Below are positions 15,890 through 25,317 of a stretch of 64,000 bases of DNA, one piece after another. Within the stretch, counting starts at the first letter, position 1; each line of letters starts with the position of its first letter. The DNA comes from DATATV01 sp035551355 (GTDB lineage: Bacteria; Actinomycetota; Actinomycetes; Mycobacteriales; Pseudonocardiaceae). Position numbers and translations under genes: made by a program. Under the pieces are notes generated by a model. That model was not told the DNA's origin and did not search any database. It saw only the letters and a program-made list of their open reading frames with translations. The stretch spans positions 62,001 to 126,000 of the forward strand of contig DASZNF010000017.1 in the NCBI GenBank assembly GCA_035551355.1, written 5' to 3'.

Positions 15890-17968
15890 ATGAGGCACCG
15901 GCTGCTGGCGCTGAGCGCTGTACTCGGACTGGTCCTGACCTCGATCGGTTATTCGGCGAACGCGAGCGGTTCGCGGCCCTGGCTGGATCGAAACCAGCCG
16001 GCCCAGTCGCGCGCCGAGGAACTCGTCGCGCACATGACGCTGGACGAGAAGATCACCGAACTGCACGGCATCCAGGACAGCGCGCACCAGCGCTATGTCC
16101 CCGGCATCCCGCGGCTGGACATTCCGCCGCTGCGCATCACCAACGGACCGGCCGGCGTCGGCCCGTCCGACGACAAGACGCAGAAACCGGCGACCGCGCT
16201 GCCCGCGCCGATCTCGCTGGCCGCATCCTTCGACCCGGCCCTGGCCTACCAGTACGGCAATGTGACCGGCGCGGAAACCCGGGATCTGGCGCACAGTCTG
16301 CTCGAGGGCCCGGACATCAACATCGCTCGCGTCCCGATGAACGGCCGCACCTTCGAGGGCTACGGCGAGGACCCGTACCTGGCCGGCCGGCTGGCCGCGG
16401 CGAATATCCAGGGCATCCAGCGCAACGGCGTGATCGCCGAGGTCAAGCACTACGCCGCGAACAACCAGGAGACCAACCGGTTCACCATCGACGAGCAGAT
16501 CGCCGACCGGACCCTGCACGAGATCTACCTGCCGCAGTTCCACGCGGCGGTCACGCAGGGCCGGGCCGGCGCCGTGATGTGCGCCTATCCGCAGGTCAAC
16601 GGGGCGTACGCCTGCCAGAACGACACCTTGCTGAGCACCGTGTTGCGCGGCCAGTGGGGGTTCGACGGGTTCGTGCAGTCGGACTTCGGCGCGGCGCACA
16701 GCACGGTGCCCTCGGCGCTGGCCGGGATGGATCTGGAGATGCCGACCGGCATCTACTACGCGGACGCCATGACGCAGGCGGTCCACAGTGGACAGATCAG
16801 TGAAAGTTCCATCGACACGTTGCTGGTGCGGCGGTTCACCGTGATGATCCGGTTCGGGCTGTTCGATCGGCCGTTGACCGAGTCGCCCATTCCGGTGCAG
16901 GCCGACGGCGGCTTCGCCCGGAGCGCGGCCGAGGAAGGCACCGTGCTGCTGAAGAATTCCGGCGGCCAGTTGCCGTTGAACGCCTCGGCCGCCAAGTCGA
17001 TCGCGGTCATCGGGCCCTATGCCGGGGCGGCCAGGACCGGTGGGGGCGGCAGTTCGCACGTCGATCCGCTGTACACGGTGCCGCCGGTGCAGGGCATCCA
17101 GGACCGGGCGCCGGGCGCCACGGTGAGTTACGCGGACGGCAGCGATGTCAGCGCCGCGGCAACTCTGGCCAAGTCCTCGGATGTCGCGGTCGTGATGGTC
17201 GGCGACGATGAGACCGAGGGCACGGACCGGCCCGGCCTGTCGTTGTCCGGCAACCAGGATCAGCTGGTCGAGGCGGTGGCCGCGGCCAATCCGCACACCA
17301 TCGTGGTGATCAAGAGCGGCGGGCCGGTGCTGATGCCGTGGATCGGCCAGGTGTCCTCGGTCGTCGAGGCCTGGTATCCGGGCGAGGAGGACGGCAACGT
17401 GGTCGCCTCGGTGCTGTTCGGCGATGTGAACCCCAGCGGCAAGCTGCCCATCACCTTCCCCCGGGCGCAGACCGATCTGCCCACCCAGACCGCGCAGCAG
17501 TACCCGGGCGTGAACGGCGTGGCCGACTACTCGGAGGGCCTTGACGTCGGCTACCGGTGGTACACCGCGAAGAACATCGCACCACTGTTCCCGTTCGGCT
17601 ACGGGCTGTCCTACACCTCGTTCGCCGTGCACGACCTGCACGTCTCCCCCGCGCCCAACCGCGACGGGACGGTCGGCGTGAGCGTGGAGGTGACCAACAC
17701 CGGGTCGCGGGCCGGGGCCGATGTGGCGCAGGTGTACCTGACCGATCCGGCCGGCGCCGGTGAGCCGCCGGTGCAGCTCAGGGGCTTCCAGCGGGTGCAG
17801 CTCGCGCCAGGGCAGACCCGCCGGGTCAGCCTCACCCTGGACCGCTCGGCGTTCCAGATCTGGGACAGCACGGCCCAACAGTGGTCCACCGTGGACGGTC
17901 AGTTCACGGTGCGGGCCGGCGACTCCTCGGCCAACCTGCCGCTGCACGCGACGGTGACCGTGCGCTGA
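15890..17968 (+). CDS. exported glycoside hydrolase family 3 (beta-glucosidase-like)
   Basis: The 692-residue protein has a signal peptide (about 1-27, ending near ANA-SG) and complete GH3 architecture. The TIM-barrel domain (about 45-330) carries 'EVKHYAANNQE' and the nucleophile motif 'QSDFGA' with Asp265. The alpha/beta sandwich (about 345-545) and a fibronectin-III-like domain (about 585-690) follow. GH3 enzymes release beta-linked glucose, xylose or related sugars from oligosaccharide ends. The ATG at 15890 follows a GGAGG site. The neighbouring exported GH35 supports an extracellular polysaccharide or glycoside degradation role. Confidence 0.95.
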   Translation: MRHRLLALSAVLGLVLTSIGYSANASGSRPWLDRNQPAQSRAEELVAHMTLDEKITELHGIQDSAHQRYVPGIPRLDIPPLRITNGPAGVGPSDDKTQKPATALPAPISLAASFDPALAYQYGNVTGAETRDLAHSLLEGPDINIARVPMNGRTFEGYGEDPYLAGRLAAANIQGIQRNGVIAEVKHYAANNQETNRFTIDEQIADRTLHEIYLPQFHAAVTQGRAGAVMCAYPQVNGAYACQNDTLLSTVLRGQWGFDGFVQSDFGAAHSTVPSALAGMDLEMPTGIYYADAMTQAVHSGQISESSIDTLLVRRFTVMIRFGLFDRPLTESPIPVQADGGFARSAAEEGTVLLKNSGGQLPLNASAAKSIAVIGPYAGAARTGGGGSSHVDPLYTVPPVQGIQDRAPGATVSYADGSDVSAAATLAKSSDVAVVMVGDDETEGTDRPGLSLSGNQDQLVEAVAAANPHTIVVIKSGGPVLMPWIGQVSSVVEAWYPGEEDGNVVASVLFGDVNPSGKLPITFPRAQTDLPTQTAQQYPGVNGVADYSEGLDVGYRWYTAKNIAPLFPFGYGLSYTSFAVHDLHVSPAPNRDGTVGVSVEVTNTGSRAGADVAQVYLTDPAGAGEPPVQLRGFQRVQLAPGQTRRVSLTLDRSAFQIWDSTAQQWSTVDGQFTVRAGDSSANLPLHATVTVR

Positions 17969-18011
17969 CGTTCGGGAAGTCGAACAAAATCAACAGCACC
18001 CGACAGGACTA

Positions 18012-18041
18012 TTGCCAATTCACACACGAAGTTGTCAGGAT
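18012..18041 (+). promoter_or_regulatory. possible promoter for the GH35 gene
   Basis: TTGCCA at 18012-18017 and CAGGAT at 18036-18041 with an 18-bp spacer resemble a vegetative actinobacterial promoter, 66 bp upstream of the start codon in the 139-bp gap after the GH3 gene. The call rests on consensus alone. Confidence 0.3.
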
Positions 18042-18107
18042 TCGATCCGGCTCGAGGGCGTGCCGCGCCTTGCGGTCGAGCTGTGGGTTCGATTGCGGGA
18101 GGCGACA

Positions 18108-21100
18108 ATGCGGCTGACTCTGCGGTCCGCGACCCCGAGATGGCGACGGCCGGCCGCCATTCTCACCCTGCTCGCGCTGGCGGTGCTCGGCCTGGGCGTA
18201 CCGGCCCAGGCCCGGCCAGCCGCGGTGCCGGCCGCGGTGCCGGCCGCCGCGGCCGCACCAGCGCCGAAGCCACACACCGTCACCTTCGACGGCTACTCGT
18301 TCCTGGTCGACGGCCAGCGGACCTACCTGTGGTCGGGCGAGTTCCACTACTTCCGGCTGCCCAGCCCCGATCTGTGGCTGGACATCTTCCAGAAGATGAA
18401 GGCGGCCGGGTTCAACGCGACCTCGCTCTACTTCGACTGGGGCTACCACTCCCCCGCGCCCGGCAAGTACGACTTCACCGGCGTGCGCAACGTCGACGAG
18501 TTGCTCGACATGGCGGCGCAGGCCGGGCTGTACGTGATCGCCCGGCCCGCCTCCTACATCAACGCCGAGGTCGACGGCGGCGGCCTGCCCGGCTGGATGT
18601 CCACCAAACCCGGCGACAACCGCATCAACGACCCGCAGTTCCTGGCCTACTCCGACGAGTGGATGACCCAGATCGACCGGATCCTGGCCCGCCACCAGCT
18701 GACCAACGGCACCGGCACGGTGATCGCCTACCAGGTCGAGAACGAGTACTACAACGGCTCGGCCAACGGCCGCCTGTACATGCAGCATCTGGAGCAGAAG
18801 GCCCGCGCCGACGGCATCACCGTGCCGTTGACCGGCAACAACAACGGCACCTTCAACTCCGGCACCGGCGCGCTGGACGTGGACGGCCCGGACTCCTACC
18901 CGCAGGGCTTCGACTGCTCCAACCCGACCGCGTGGAACGGCGTGCCGGACATCAGCTACGACCACCCGGCCGGCAAACCGTTGTACGCGCCGGAGTTCCA
19001 GGGCGGCGCGTTCGATCCGTGGGGCGGGCCGGGCTATGACAAGTGCGCCCAGCTGATCAACGACCAGTTCGCCGATGTGTTCTACAAGCAGAACATCGCG
19101 GTCGGCGCGACCGCGCAGAGCTTCTACATGACCTACGGTGGCACCAACTGGGGCTGGGTGGGTGAGCCGGAGAACTACTCGTCCTACGACTACGGCGCGG
19201 CGATCCGGGAGACCCGGCAGCTCGATCCGAAGTACTACGAGGACAAGCTGATCGGTTACTTCACCCAGTCCGTGGCCCCGCTGACCAAGACCGACAAGAT
19301 CAACGCCATTGCCCCGGACAACGCGGCGATCACCGACACCGCCCGGATGAACCCGGACACGCACACCCAGTTCCACACCATCCGGCACACCGACTCCACG
19401 TCGACTTCCGTGGACACCACGCACCTCGCGATCGACCTGAACGCGCAGGTCGCGACCCCGCCCAGCTACACCTACGACGATCCCGATCCGGCCTTGCAGT
19501 ACACCGGTTCCTGGTCGCACGTGTCGAACCAGAGCTACACCGGCGGCGACTACGACAACACCGAGTCCTTCTCCAATGTCGCCGGCGACTCGCTGACCGT
19601 GCCGTTCACCGGCACCGCGATCCGCTGGATCGGCTCCGAGACCGGCAACCACGGCTACGCCGACGTCTACCTTGACGGCGTCAAACAGTCCACTGTGGAC
19701 GACTCCGGCAACGAGAACCAGGCCGTGCTGTACAAGGCAACCGGCCTGACCGACGGCCCGCACACGCTCAAGATCGTGGTCGACGGCACGCACAACGCGA
19801 GCACGTCCGGCGACAACTACGTGTCGATCGACGCGATCGACCTGTCCGCCGGGCCCACGGCCGGCACGCCCACCTACCCGGTGGTCCCACAGCAGCCCGG
19901 CACCGCGATCACCCTCAACGGCCGTGACTCGCACATCATCGTGGCCGACTACCGGATCGGCCAGTCGCAGCTGCAGTACTCCACCTCGGAGATCATGACC
20001 ACCGCGACCATCGGCTCCCGCGATGTGGCCGTGCTCTACGGGGACACCGGCAGCGACGGCGAAACCGTGCTCAACTACAGGACCAAGCCCACGGTCAGCA
20101 CCGACGGCGGCGCGGTCACCACGACGTGGAACCCGGCCACCGGCGACCTGAGGCTGAACTACAAGCACAACAGCCTGACCCGCGTGACCGTCACCGAGCC
20201 GGGCCAACGGCCGTTGCTGTTGCTGCTGGCCGACAAGCCGACCGCCGAGACCTTCTGGCGGCAGGACACGGCCAGCGGTCCCGTGCTGGTGCGCGGTTCG
20301 CACCTGCTGCGCACCGCGACCAGCTACGCCGACGGTTCCGTGCTCGCGCTGACCGGCGACAACGCCACCGATCCGGACATCGAGGTGTTCACCGCCGCGA
20401 AAACCGTGCTGTGGAACGGAGTTCCGCTGCGCACCAAGCCCGGCGCCCCGGGCAGCGTAACCGGCGGCATCGCCACCGCGGCCCCGGTCACCCTGCCCAC
20501 GCTGACCAACTGGAAACACGAGGAGGAATCGCCGGAAACCGCGCCCGGCTTCGACGACACCAACTGGGCGGTCGCGGACAAGACCACCTCCAACAGCATC
20601 ACCCCGGTGACCGGCGGCCCGGTGCTGTTCGCCGACGATTACGGCTTCCACACCGGGGACACCTGGTATCGCGGGCATTTCCAGGCCAGCGGCAAGGAAA
20701 CCGGCATCCATCTGGAGTCGATTTCCGGCGGCGGCGCGCAGGCGTTCTCGGCCTGGCTCAACGGCGTGTTCCTGGGCAGCTCCACCACCGGCAGCGCCGA
20801 TTTCGCCTTCCCGGCGGGAGCGCTGTCCAAGACCGGGGACAACGTGGTGTCGGTGCTCACCGTCGACATGGGACACGAGGAGGACTACAACGCCACGAAC
20901 AACAACAAGACGGCGCGCGGACTGACCGCGGCCTCGCTGACCGGCGCGCCGCTGACCTCGGTCACCTGGCGGTTGCAGGGGGTGCGGGGCGGCGAGAGCG
21001 AGATCGACCCGGTGCGCGGCCCGCTGTCCACCGGCGGGTTGTACGGCGAGCGGGCCGGCTGGTCGCTGCCCGGCTACCCGGACGGCAACTGGTCGAACGT

Positions 21101-22271
21101 GACCCTGCCGGCCAACGACACCCGCGCCGGGGTTTCCTGGTACCGCACCGATGTGTCGCTGAACCTGCCCAAGGGCCAGGACACCTCGCTGGGTCTCACC
21201 GTCACCGACAACCCGTCCCGCAAGTACCGCGCGCTGCTGTACGTCAACGGCTGGGAGATCGGTGACTACGTGAACTATCTGGGCCCGGAGCACAGCTTCC
21301 CGGTGCCCAACGGGATCCTGAATCCCAACGGGGACAACACGATCGCGATCGCGGTGTGGAACCTGGACGGCAGCACCGGCGGGCTGGGCAACGTCCAGCT
21401 GACCAATTACGGCAGCTACGCCTCACCGCTGCAGGTCCGGCAGAACGTCAGCCCGGGCTACGACCCGCGCAAGTACGCCATGCCCGCCGCCCCCGGCGCG
21501 AACGTCGGCCTGGCCACGCCCGGCACGGTGTCGGCCGGACAGACGATCACCGCGACCACCACGGTCGGCGTCCCGGCGTCCAGCCCGGCCGCGCTCGACG
21601 TCACTCCGTCGCTGGCCATGCCGGCCGACTGGACCGCCACCGCCAATCCGGCCCCGGTGCGTCTTCTGGCGCCGGGTAGGACGGCGACCTTCACCTGGCA
21701 GGTGACCGCCCCGACCGGCACCCTGCCGGACTGGTCGGCCTTGCACACCACCGTGAACTACACCCAGCGCGGCCAGCCGAAGACCGGCACGGACGAACGG
21801 ATCGTGAAAACCCTGCCGGCCCCGCCACCGGCCGGCACGGACGCGGTCAGCGATCTGCCGTTCCTGTCCGCGACCAACGGCTGGGGCCCGGTGGAACGGG
21901 ACACCAGCGTCGGCGGGAACCAGGCCGGGGACGGCAAACCCATCACCATCGACGGGGTGCACTACGCCAAGGGACTGGGCACGAACTCGGTCAGTGACGT
22001 GCAGATCTATCTCGGCGGCCAGTGCACGGCCCTCACCGCGTCCGTCGGCGTGGACGACGAGACCAACGGCGCGGGCACGGTGACGTTCAGCGTCATCGCC
22101 GACGGCGCCACCCTCGTCACCACCCCGACCATCCGGGGAAAGACCGCGGCCGTGCCGATCTCGGTCGATGTCACCGGCGCACAGGTGCTGGACCTGGTGG
22201 TCGGTGATGCGGGGGACGGCAACGGCAACGATCACGGCGACTGGGCCGGCCCGAGGCTGACGTGCGGCTGA
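18108..22271 (+). CDS. large exported GH35 beta-galactosidase with extra binding domains
   Basis: GH35 enzymes cleave terminal beta-galactosides. The 1387-residue protein has a signal peptide (about 1-36) and a catalytic barrel (about 55-400) with acid/base Glu213 in 'VENEYY' and nucleophile Glu296 in 'YAPEFQGG'. An apparent beta-sandwich insert sits at about 452-580 ('YTGSWSHVSNQSYTGGDYDN'). GH35 domain-2-like and jelly-roll regions follow from about 595 to 1110. A NEW3-type domain lies at about 1130-1230 and an NPCBM-like galactose-binding domain at about 1247-1387 ('YAKGLGTNSVSDVQIYLGG'). The ATG at 18108 follows GGGAGG. The modular tail suggests binding to an insoluble polymer such as plant or microbial galactan. 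Confidence 0.95.
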   Translation: MRLTLRSATPRWRRPAAILTLLALAVLGLGVPAQARPAAVPAAVPAAAAAPAPKPHTVTFDGYSFLVDGQRTYLWSGEFHYFRLPSPDLWLDIFQKMKAAGFNATSLYFDWGYHSPAPGKYDFTGVRNVDELLDMAAQAGLYVIARPASYINAEVDGGGLPGWMSTKPGDNRINDPQFLAYSDEWMTQIDRILARHQLTNGTGTVIAYQVENEYYNGSANGRLYMQHLEQKARADGITVPLTGNNNGTFNSGTGALDVDGPDSYPQGFDCSNPTAWNGVPDISYDHPAGKPLYAPEFQGGAFDPWGGPGYDKCAQLINDQFADVFYKQNIAVGATAQSFYMTYGGTNWGWVGEPENYSSYDYGAAIRETRQLDPKYYEDKLIGYFTQSVAPLTKTDKINAIAPDNAAITDTARMNPDTHTQFHTIRHTDSTSTSVDTTHLAIDLNAQVATPPSYTYDDPDPALQYTGSWSHVSNQSYTGGDYDNTESFSNVAGDSLTVPFTGTAIRWIGSETGNHGYADVYLDGVKQSTVDDSGNENQAVLYKATGLTDGPHTLKIVVDGTHNASTSGDNYVSIDAIDLSAGPTAGTPTYPVVPQQPGTAITLNGRDSHIIVADYRIGQSQLQYSTSEIMTTATIGSRDVAVLYGDTGSDGETVLNYRTKPTVSTDGGAVTTTWNPATGDLRLNYKHNSLTRVTVTEPGQRPLLLLLADKPTAETFWRQDTASGPVLVRGSHLLRTATSYADGSVLALTGDNATDPDIEVFTAAKTVLWNGVPLRTKPGAPGSVTGGIATAAPVTLPTLTNWKHEEESPETAPGFDDTNWAVADKTTSNSITPVTGGPVLFADDYGFHTGDTWYRGHFQASGKETGIHLESISGGGAQAFSAWLNGVFLGSSTTGSADFAFPAGALSKTGDNVVSVLTVDMGHEEDYNATNNNKTARGLTAASLTGAPLTSVTWRLQGVRGGESEIDPVRGPLSTGGLYGERAGWSLPGYPDGNWSNVTLPANDTRAGVSWYRTDVSLNLPKGQDTSLGLTVTDNPSRKYRALLYVNGWEIGDYVNYLGPEHSFPVPNGILNPNGDNTIAIAVWNLDGSTGGLGNVQLTNYGSYASPLQVRQNVSPGYDPRKYAMPAAPGANVGLATPGTVSAGQTITATTTVGVPASSPAALDVTPSLAMPADWTATANPAPVRLLAPGRTATFTWQVTAPTGTLPDWSALHTTVNYTQRGQPKTGTDERIVKTLPAPPPAGTDAVSDLPFLSATNGWGPVERDTSVGGNQAGDGKPITIDGVHYAKGLGTNSVSDVQIYLGGQCTALTASVGVDDETNGAGTVTFSVIADGATLVTTPTIRGKTAAVPISVDVTGAQVLDLVVGDAGDGNGNDHGDWAGPRLTCG

Positions 22272-22304
22272 GCCGGTTGTCCCAAATGGACTCGTCCCCA
22301 GGCT

Positions 22305-22979
22305 TCACCCCTGCTCACGACCACGGTCGATGACGCCGTGTTCGTAGGCGAAGATGACCGCGTGGACCCGATCGCGGAGATCGAGTTTGTTCAGCAGATT
22401 GGCGACGTGGGTTTTCACCGTGTGGTCGGTGATGTGCAGCGTGGTCGCGATGTCCGTATTGGACAGTCCGCGCGCGACGAGCAGGAGCACCTCGCGCTCG
22501 CGGTTGGTCAGCAGGCCGACCGGGTCGCCGGTGCGGCGGGACTGGGCGGGCCGGTCGTGGGCGAACAGGCCGATCAGCCGCCGGGTGACCGAGGGCGCGA
22601 GCAGCGCGTCCCCGGCCGCCACCGACCGGATCCCGGAGATGAGGTCCTCCGGCCGGGCGTCCTTGAGCAGGAAACCGCTGGCCCCGGCGGCAAGCGCGTC
22701 GAAGACGTATTCGTCCTGGTCGTAGGTGGTCAGCACGAGCACCCTCGGCGCCTGGTCCCCGCCGGTGGCGATGCGGGTGGTCGCGGCGATGCCGTCCGTG
22801 CCGGGCATCCGGATGTCCATCAGCACGACGTTCGGGTTCAACCGGGCCGCGGCGGCGATCGCGGAAGCGCCGTCGGCCGCGTCGCCGACGATCTCGATGT
22901 CGGGCTGGGTGCTCAGCAAGGTGCGCACGCCGGCCCGGACCAGCGGCTGGTCGTCGCAGATGAGCACCCGCACATTCAC
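22305..22979 (-). CDS. NarL/LuxR-type response regulator
   Basis: This 224-residue response regulator has a receiver domain with the acidic pocket 'ICDD' (8-10), phospho-acceptor Asp55 in 'VVLMDIRMPG' and Lys106 in 'GFLLKDA'. The C-terminal LuxR helix-turn-helix is at about 155-212 ('LTNREREVLLLVARGLSN'). It overlaps the histidine kinase stop by 4 bp and is its cognate partner. Targets are not identifiable; the nearby glycoside hydrolase genes are candidates by position only. Confidence 0.95.
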   Translation of the reverse strand: MNVRVLICDDQPLVRAGVRTLLSTQPDIEIVGDAADGASAIAAAARLNPNVVLMDIRMPGTDGIAATTRIATGGDQAPRVLVLTTYDQDEYVFDALAAGASGFLLKDARPEDLISGIRSVAAGDALLAPSVTRRLIGLFAHDRPAQSRRTGDPVGLLTNREREVLLLVARGLSNTDIATTLHITDHTVKTHVANLLNKLDLRDRVHAVIFAYEHGVIDRGREQG

Positions 22980-24268
22980 TGCTGGAGCTCCGGGACGGTC
23001 TGGTCAGCCAGCACGTCGGCGGCCGGATCGGGCACCGGAAGTGTTGCGTGCAAACGGAAACCGCCATCGGGCAGCGGGCCCGCGTGTAACCGGCCGCCGT
23101 AGGAGTGCACCCGCTCGCGAACGCCGACCAGGCCGTGGCCACCGGACCCGGCCGCCGGTTGCGTGCGGGCCGGACCGGCGTCGGTGATCATGATCTCCAG
23201 TACCGCGGCTTCCCGGCGCAGCGCCACGTCGACGTTGCGCGCGGCCGAGTGGCGGGCGACGTTGGCCAGTCCTTCCTGGACGATCCGGTAGGCGGTGAGG
23301 TCGAGACCGCCGGGCAGCGGACCGGGATCACCGGTGACGGTGACGGTCAGGCCTGCGCAGCCCATCCGCCCCGCCAGTTCGGGCAGTTGGGCCAGACCGG
23401 GCAGCGGAGCCGCGCCGCCCGGGGTCGATCGGATCACGCCAAGGGCCTGCCGGATCTCGATCATCGCCTGGCGGGCCGCGGTCTCGATCGCGGCCAGGGT
23501 GTCGGCGTCGGGCTGCTTGCCCTCCTCGGCCAGCAGCCGGGCCGTGCCGGCCTGCAGGGTGACCACGCTGATGTGGTGGGCGGTGATGTCGTGCAACTCA
23601 CGGGCGATCCGCGCCCGCTCCTCGGCAGCGACGGCCCGGTCGTGTTCGGCCGTCTCGGCCCGGCGCGCCGCCAGCCGCACCGCCGCGGTCTCGCCCCGGG
23701 CGTGCACGACGTCGCCCAGCATCCAGGCCGTGACCATGGCCAGCACGACGATCAGCCAGTTGCGCAGCAGGTCCCACTGGCTGCCCACGCCCTGGTAGGG
23801 CTCGGCGCGTTCGGTCCACAACACCGCGGCGAGACCCAGCACGAACACCGCCACGCCGAGCATCAGTTTGCGACGCACGACCCCGGACCGGGCCACGGTG
23901 TAGACCGCGACCAGCATGGCCGGCACCACCAGCAGCGTGGACAGCGTGATCTGGCGGGGATAGCCGAACGGGTCGGTGCCGTTTCCCTCGGTGAGCAGGA
24001 CCGTGCCGAGAACGATCGTGATCAGCAGGACGGTCAGCGGACGCCGCCTGCGCCATAGCAACGACAGAGTCAGCACTCCGCCCAGCACGGCGACCAGGGC
24101 ATCGGTCCGCAGGTGGTCACCGAGCAGGCCGAACAAACCGGTGAGATGCGGTACTTCGAACAGAATGCACAAACCCAGTGCCAGCAGCCGATCGCCGGGC
24201 GAGAGCATCGACTCGCGTCGATCAACACTGCCGGCCGGTGGCCGGCCCGTGTCGGTGGTCACGGTCAC
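22976..24268 (-). CDS. sensor histidine kinase, HisKA_3 type
   Basis: This 430-residue membrane kinase pairs with the response regulator. About five hydrophobic segments lie in the first 190 residues (for example 54-71, 79-93, 109-126, 136-150, 170-185), a sensor of the membrane-embedded DesK/NarX-like class without an extracellular domain. The phospho-acceptor His226 lies in 'RIARELHDITAHH'. The ATPase domain has the N box 'IVQEGLANVARHSAARN' and the G box 'GGHGLVGVRERV'. Kinase and regulator overlap by ATGA and form one transcript. Confidence 0.95.
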   Translation of the reverse strand: MTVTTDTGRPPAGSVDRRESMLSPGDRLLALGLCILFEVPHLTGLFGLLGDHLRTDALVAVLGGVLTLSLLWRRRRPLTVLLITIVLGTVLLTEGNGTDPFGYPRQITLSTLLVVPAMLVAVYTVARSGVVRRKLMLGVAVFVLGLAAVLWTERAEPYQGVGSQWDLLRNWLIVVLAMVTAWMLGDVVHARGETAAVRLAARRAETAEHDRAVAAEERARIARELHDITAHHISVVTLQAGTARLLAEEGKQPDADTLAAIETAARQAMIEIRQALGVIRSTPGGAAPLPGLAQLPELAGRMGCAGLTVTVTGDPGPLPGGLDLTAYRIVQEGLANVARHSAARNVDVALRREAAVLEIMITDAGPARTQPAAGSGGHGLVGVRERVHSYGGRLHAGPLPDGGFRLHATLPVPDPAADVLADQTVPELQQ

Positions 24269-24414
24269 ACCATACGCGGCAGGCCGACCGATGGCGTCCG
24301 CCTCGCGGACTACCCGGTCTCACTCCCGAGAGCGAGATCGTCACCGCGACGACGATGCCCAGGACCGCTCCGCGCCGCGATGTGCCGGCGGCTCGGAACT
24401 TCTAGCGTGACCGG

Positions 24415-25317
24415 GTGGACCCACTCCTGATTCCGGCGGCCAATCCCGGAAAGCGCCGCATTCCCGATCGCCCGAGTCTGACCGCCGCGGTGGTGTCGCT
24501 GCTGGCCCGCCACAACCTCTGGCTGGAGCCGGAACTGGCCGGGCTGACCGACCTCGTCCGGCCCGGCGATGTCTGCGTGGACGTCGGCGCCGCCGCCGGG
24601 CTCTACACGCTGACCTTGTCCCAGTTGGTCGGGCCGGCCGGCCAGGTGCACAGCGTCGAGCCGCTGTCCTCCGCCCACCCCGCGTGGTCCCGGCTGCTCG
24701 GCGCCGGGGACCGGCCGAACGTGCGCCGCCACCGGCTGGCCCTGTCCGCGCAGCCGGGCCAGACCACGTTGAGCGTCCCGACCGGCCGGCTCGGTCCGGT
24801 CACCGGGCGGTCGTTCCTGGCCTGGCAGACCGACGGCCTAGGCTCCAACACCGAGTTCTCCAGCCACACCGACGTCCTCGTGCCCGTCGACACCCTCGAT
24901 CACCTGTGCGCGGGCCTGACCCGCCTCGACTTCGTCAAGATCGACGTGGAGGGCGCGGAACTGCATGTCCTGCACGGTGGCGCGCACGCCATCGAGACGT
25001 TCGAACCCAGTCTGCTGCTGGAAATCGAGGCCCGGCACCTCACTCGTTACCGCCATGCGGTTCAGGACGTGACCGGGTGGCTGACCAGCCGCGGCTACAC
25101 CATGCACATCTGGCAGCGCGGCTGGCGTCCGACTGCCGTGGTGTGCCCGCACAGCCGCAACTACCTGTTCCGCCCGCCCGCGCGCACCTCCTCGCCCGAT
25201 CGAGCCGCCGCACCCGATCGGGTTGCCGCACCCGATCGGGTTGCCGGGCCTGATCGGGTTGCCGGGCCTGATCGGATTGCCGGGCCCGCGACAAGCACCC
25301 CGCAGCACGGTGAATAG
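24415..25317 (+). CDS. FkbM family methyltransferase with repeat tail
   Basis: This 300-residue SAM-dependent methyltransferase of the FkbM group, usually O-methylating sugars or polyketides, has the SAM motif 'VCVDVGAAAGLYTLTL' (about 53-68), then 'VHSVEPL', and the family hallmark 'LDFVKIDVEGAELHVLHGG' (about 170-188). The last 40 residues consist of imperfect PDRVAA/PDRVAG repeats encoded by an 18-bp tandem repeat, a disordered tail absent from typical members. It starts at GTG 24415. Its last 8 bp overlap the start proposed for the next gene, suggesting a sugar-modification pair. Confidence 0.88.
   Translation: MDPLLIPAANPGKRRIPDRPSLTAAVVSLLARHNLWLEPELAGLTDLVRPGDVCVDVGAAAGLYTLTLSQLVGPAGQVHSVEPLSSAHPAWSRLLGAGDRPNVRRHRLALSAQPGQTTLSVPTGRLGPVTGRSFLAWQTDGLGSNTEFSSHTDVLVPVDTLDHLCAGLTRLDFVKIDVEGAELHVLHGGAHAIETFEPSLLLEIEARHLTRYRHAVQDVTGWLTSRGYTMHIWQRGWRPTAVVCPHSRNYLFRPPARTSSPDRAAAPDRVAAPDRVAGPDRVAGPDRIAGPATSTPQHGE
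25195..25292 (+). repeat. 18-bp tandem repeat, five units
   Basis: Five adjacent imperfect copies of an 18-bp unit of the form acccgatcgggttgccgc occur at the 3' end of the FkbM gene. The unit length keeps the frame open and encodes the PDR-V/I-A-A/G-P hexapeptide repeat. The core cccgatcggg is itself palindromic. Copy number is likely to vary between strains. Confidence 0.85.

Noticed and set aside
18009..21293. Long minus-strand open frame (over 1000 codons)
   Set aside because: Antisense to the GH35 gene, whose catalytic motifs are intact; no family-like segment in the antisense product.
25195..25292. CRISPR-like repeats
   Set aside because: Units are directly adjacent at 18 bp without spacers and lie in frame in a coding region; this is a tandem repeat.
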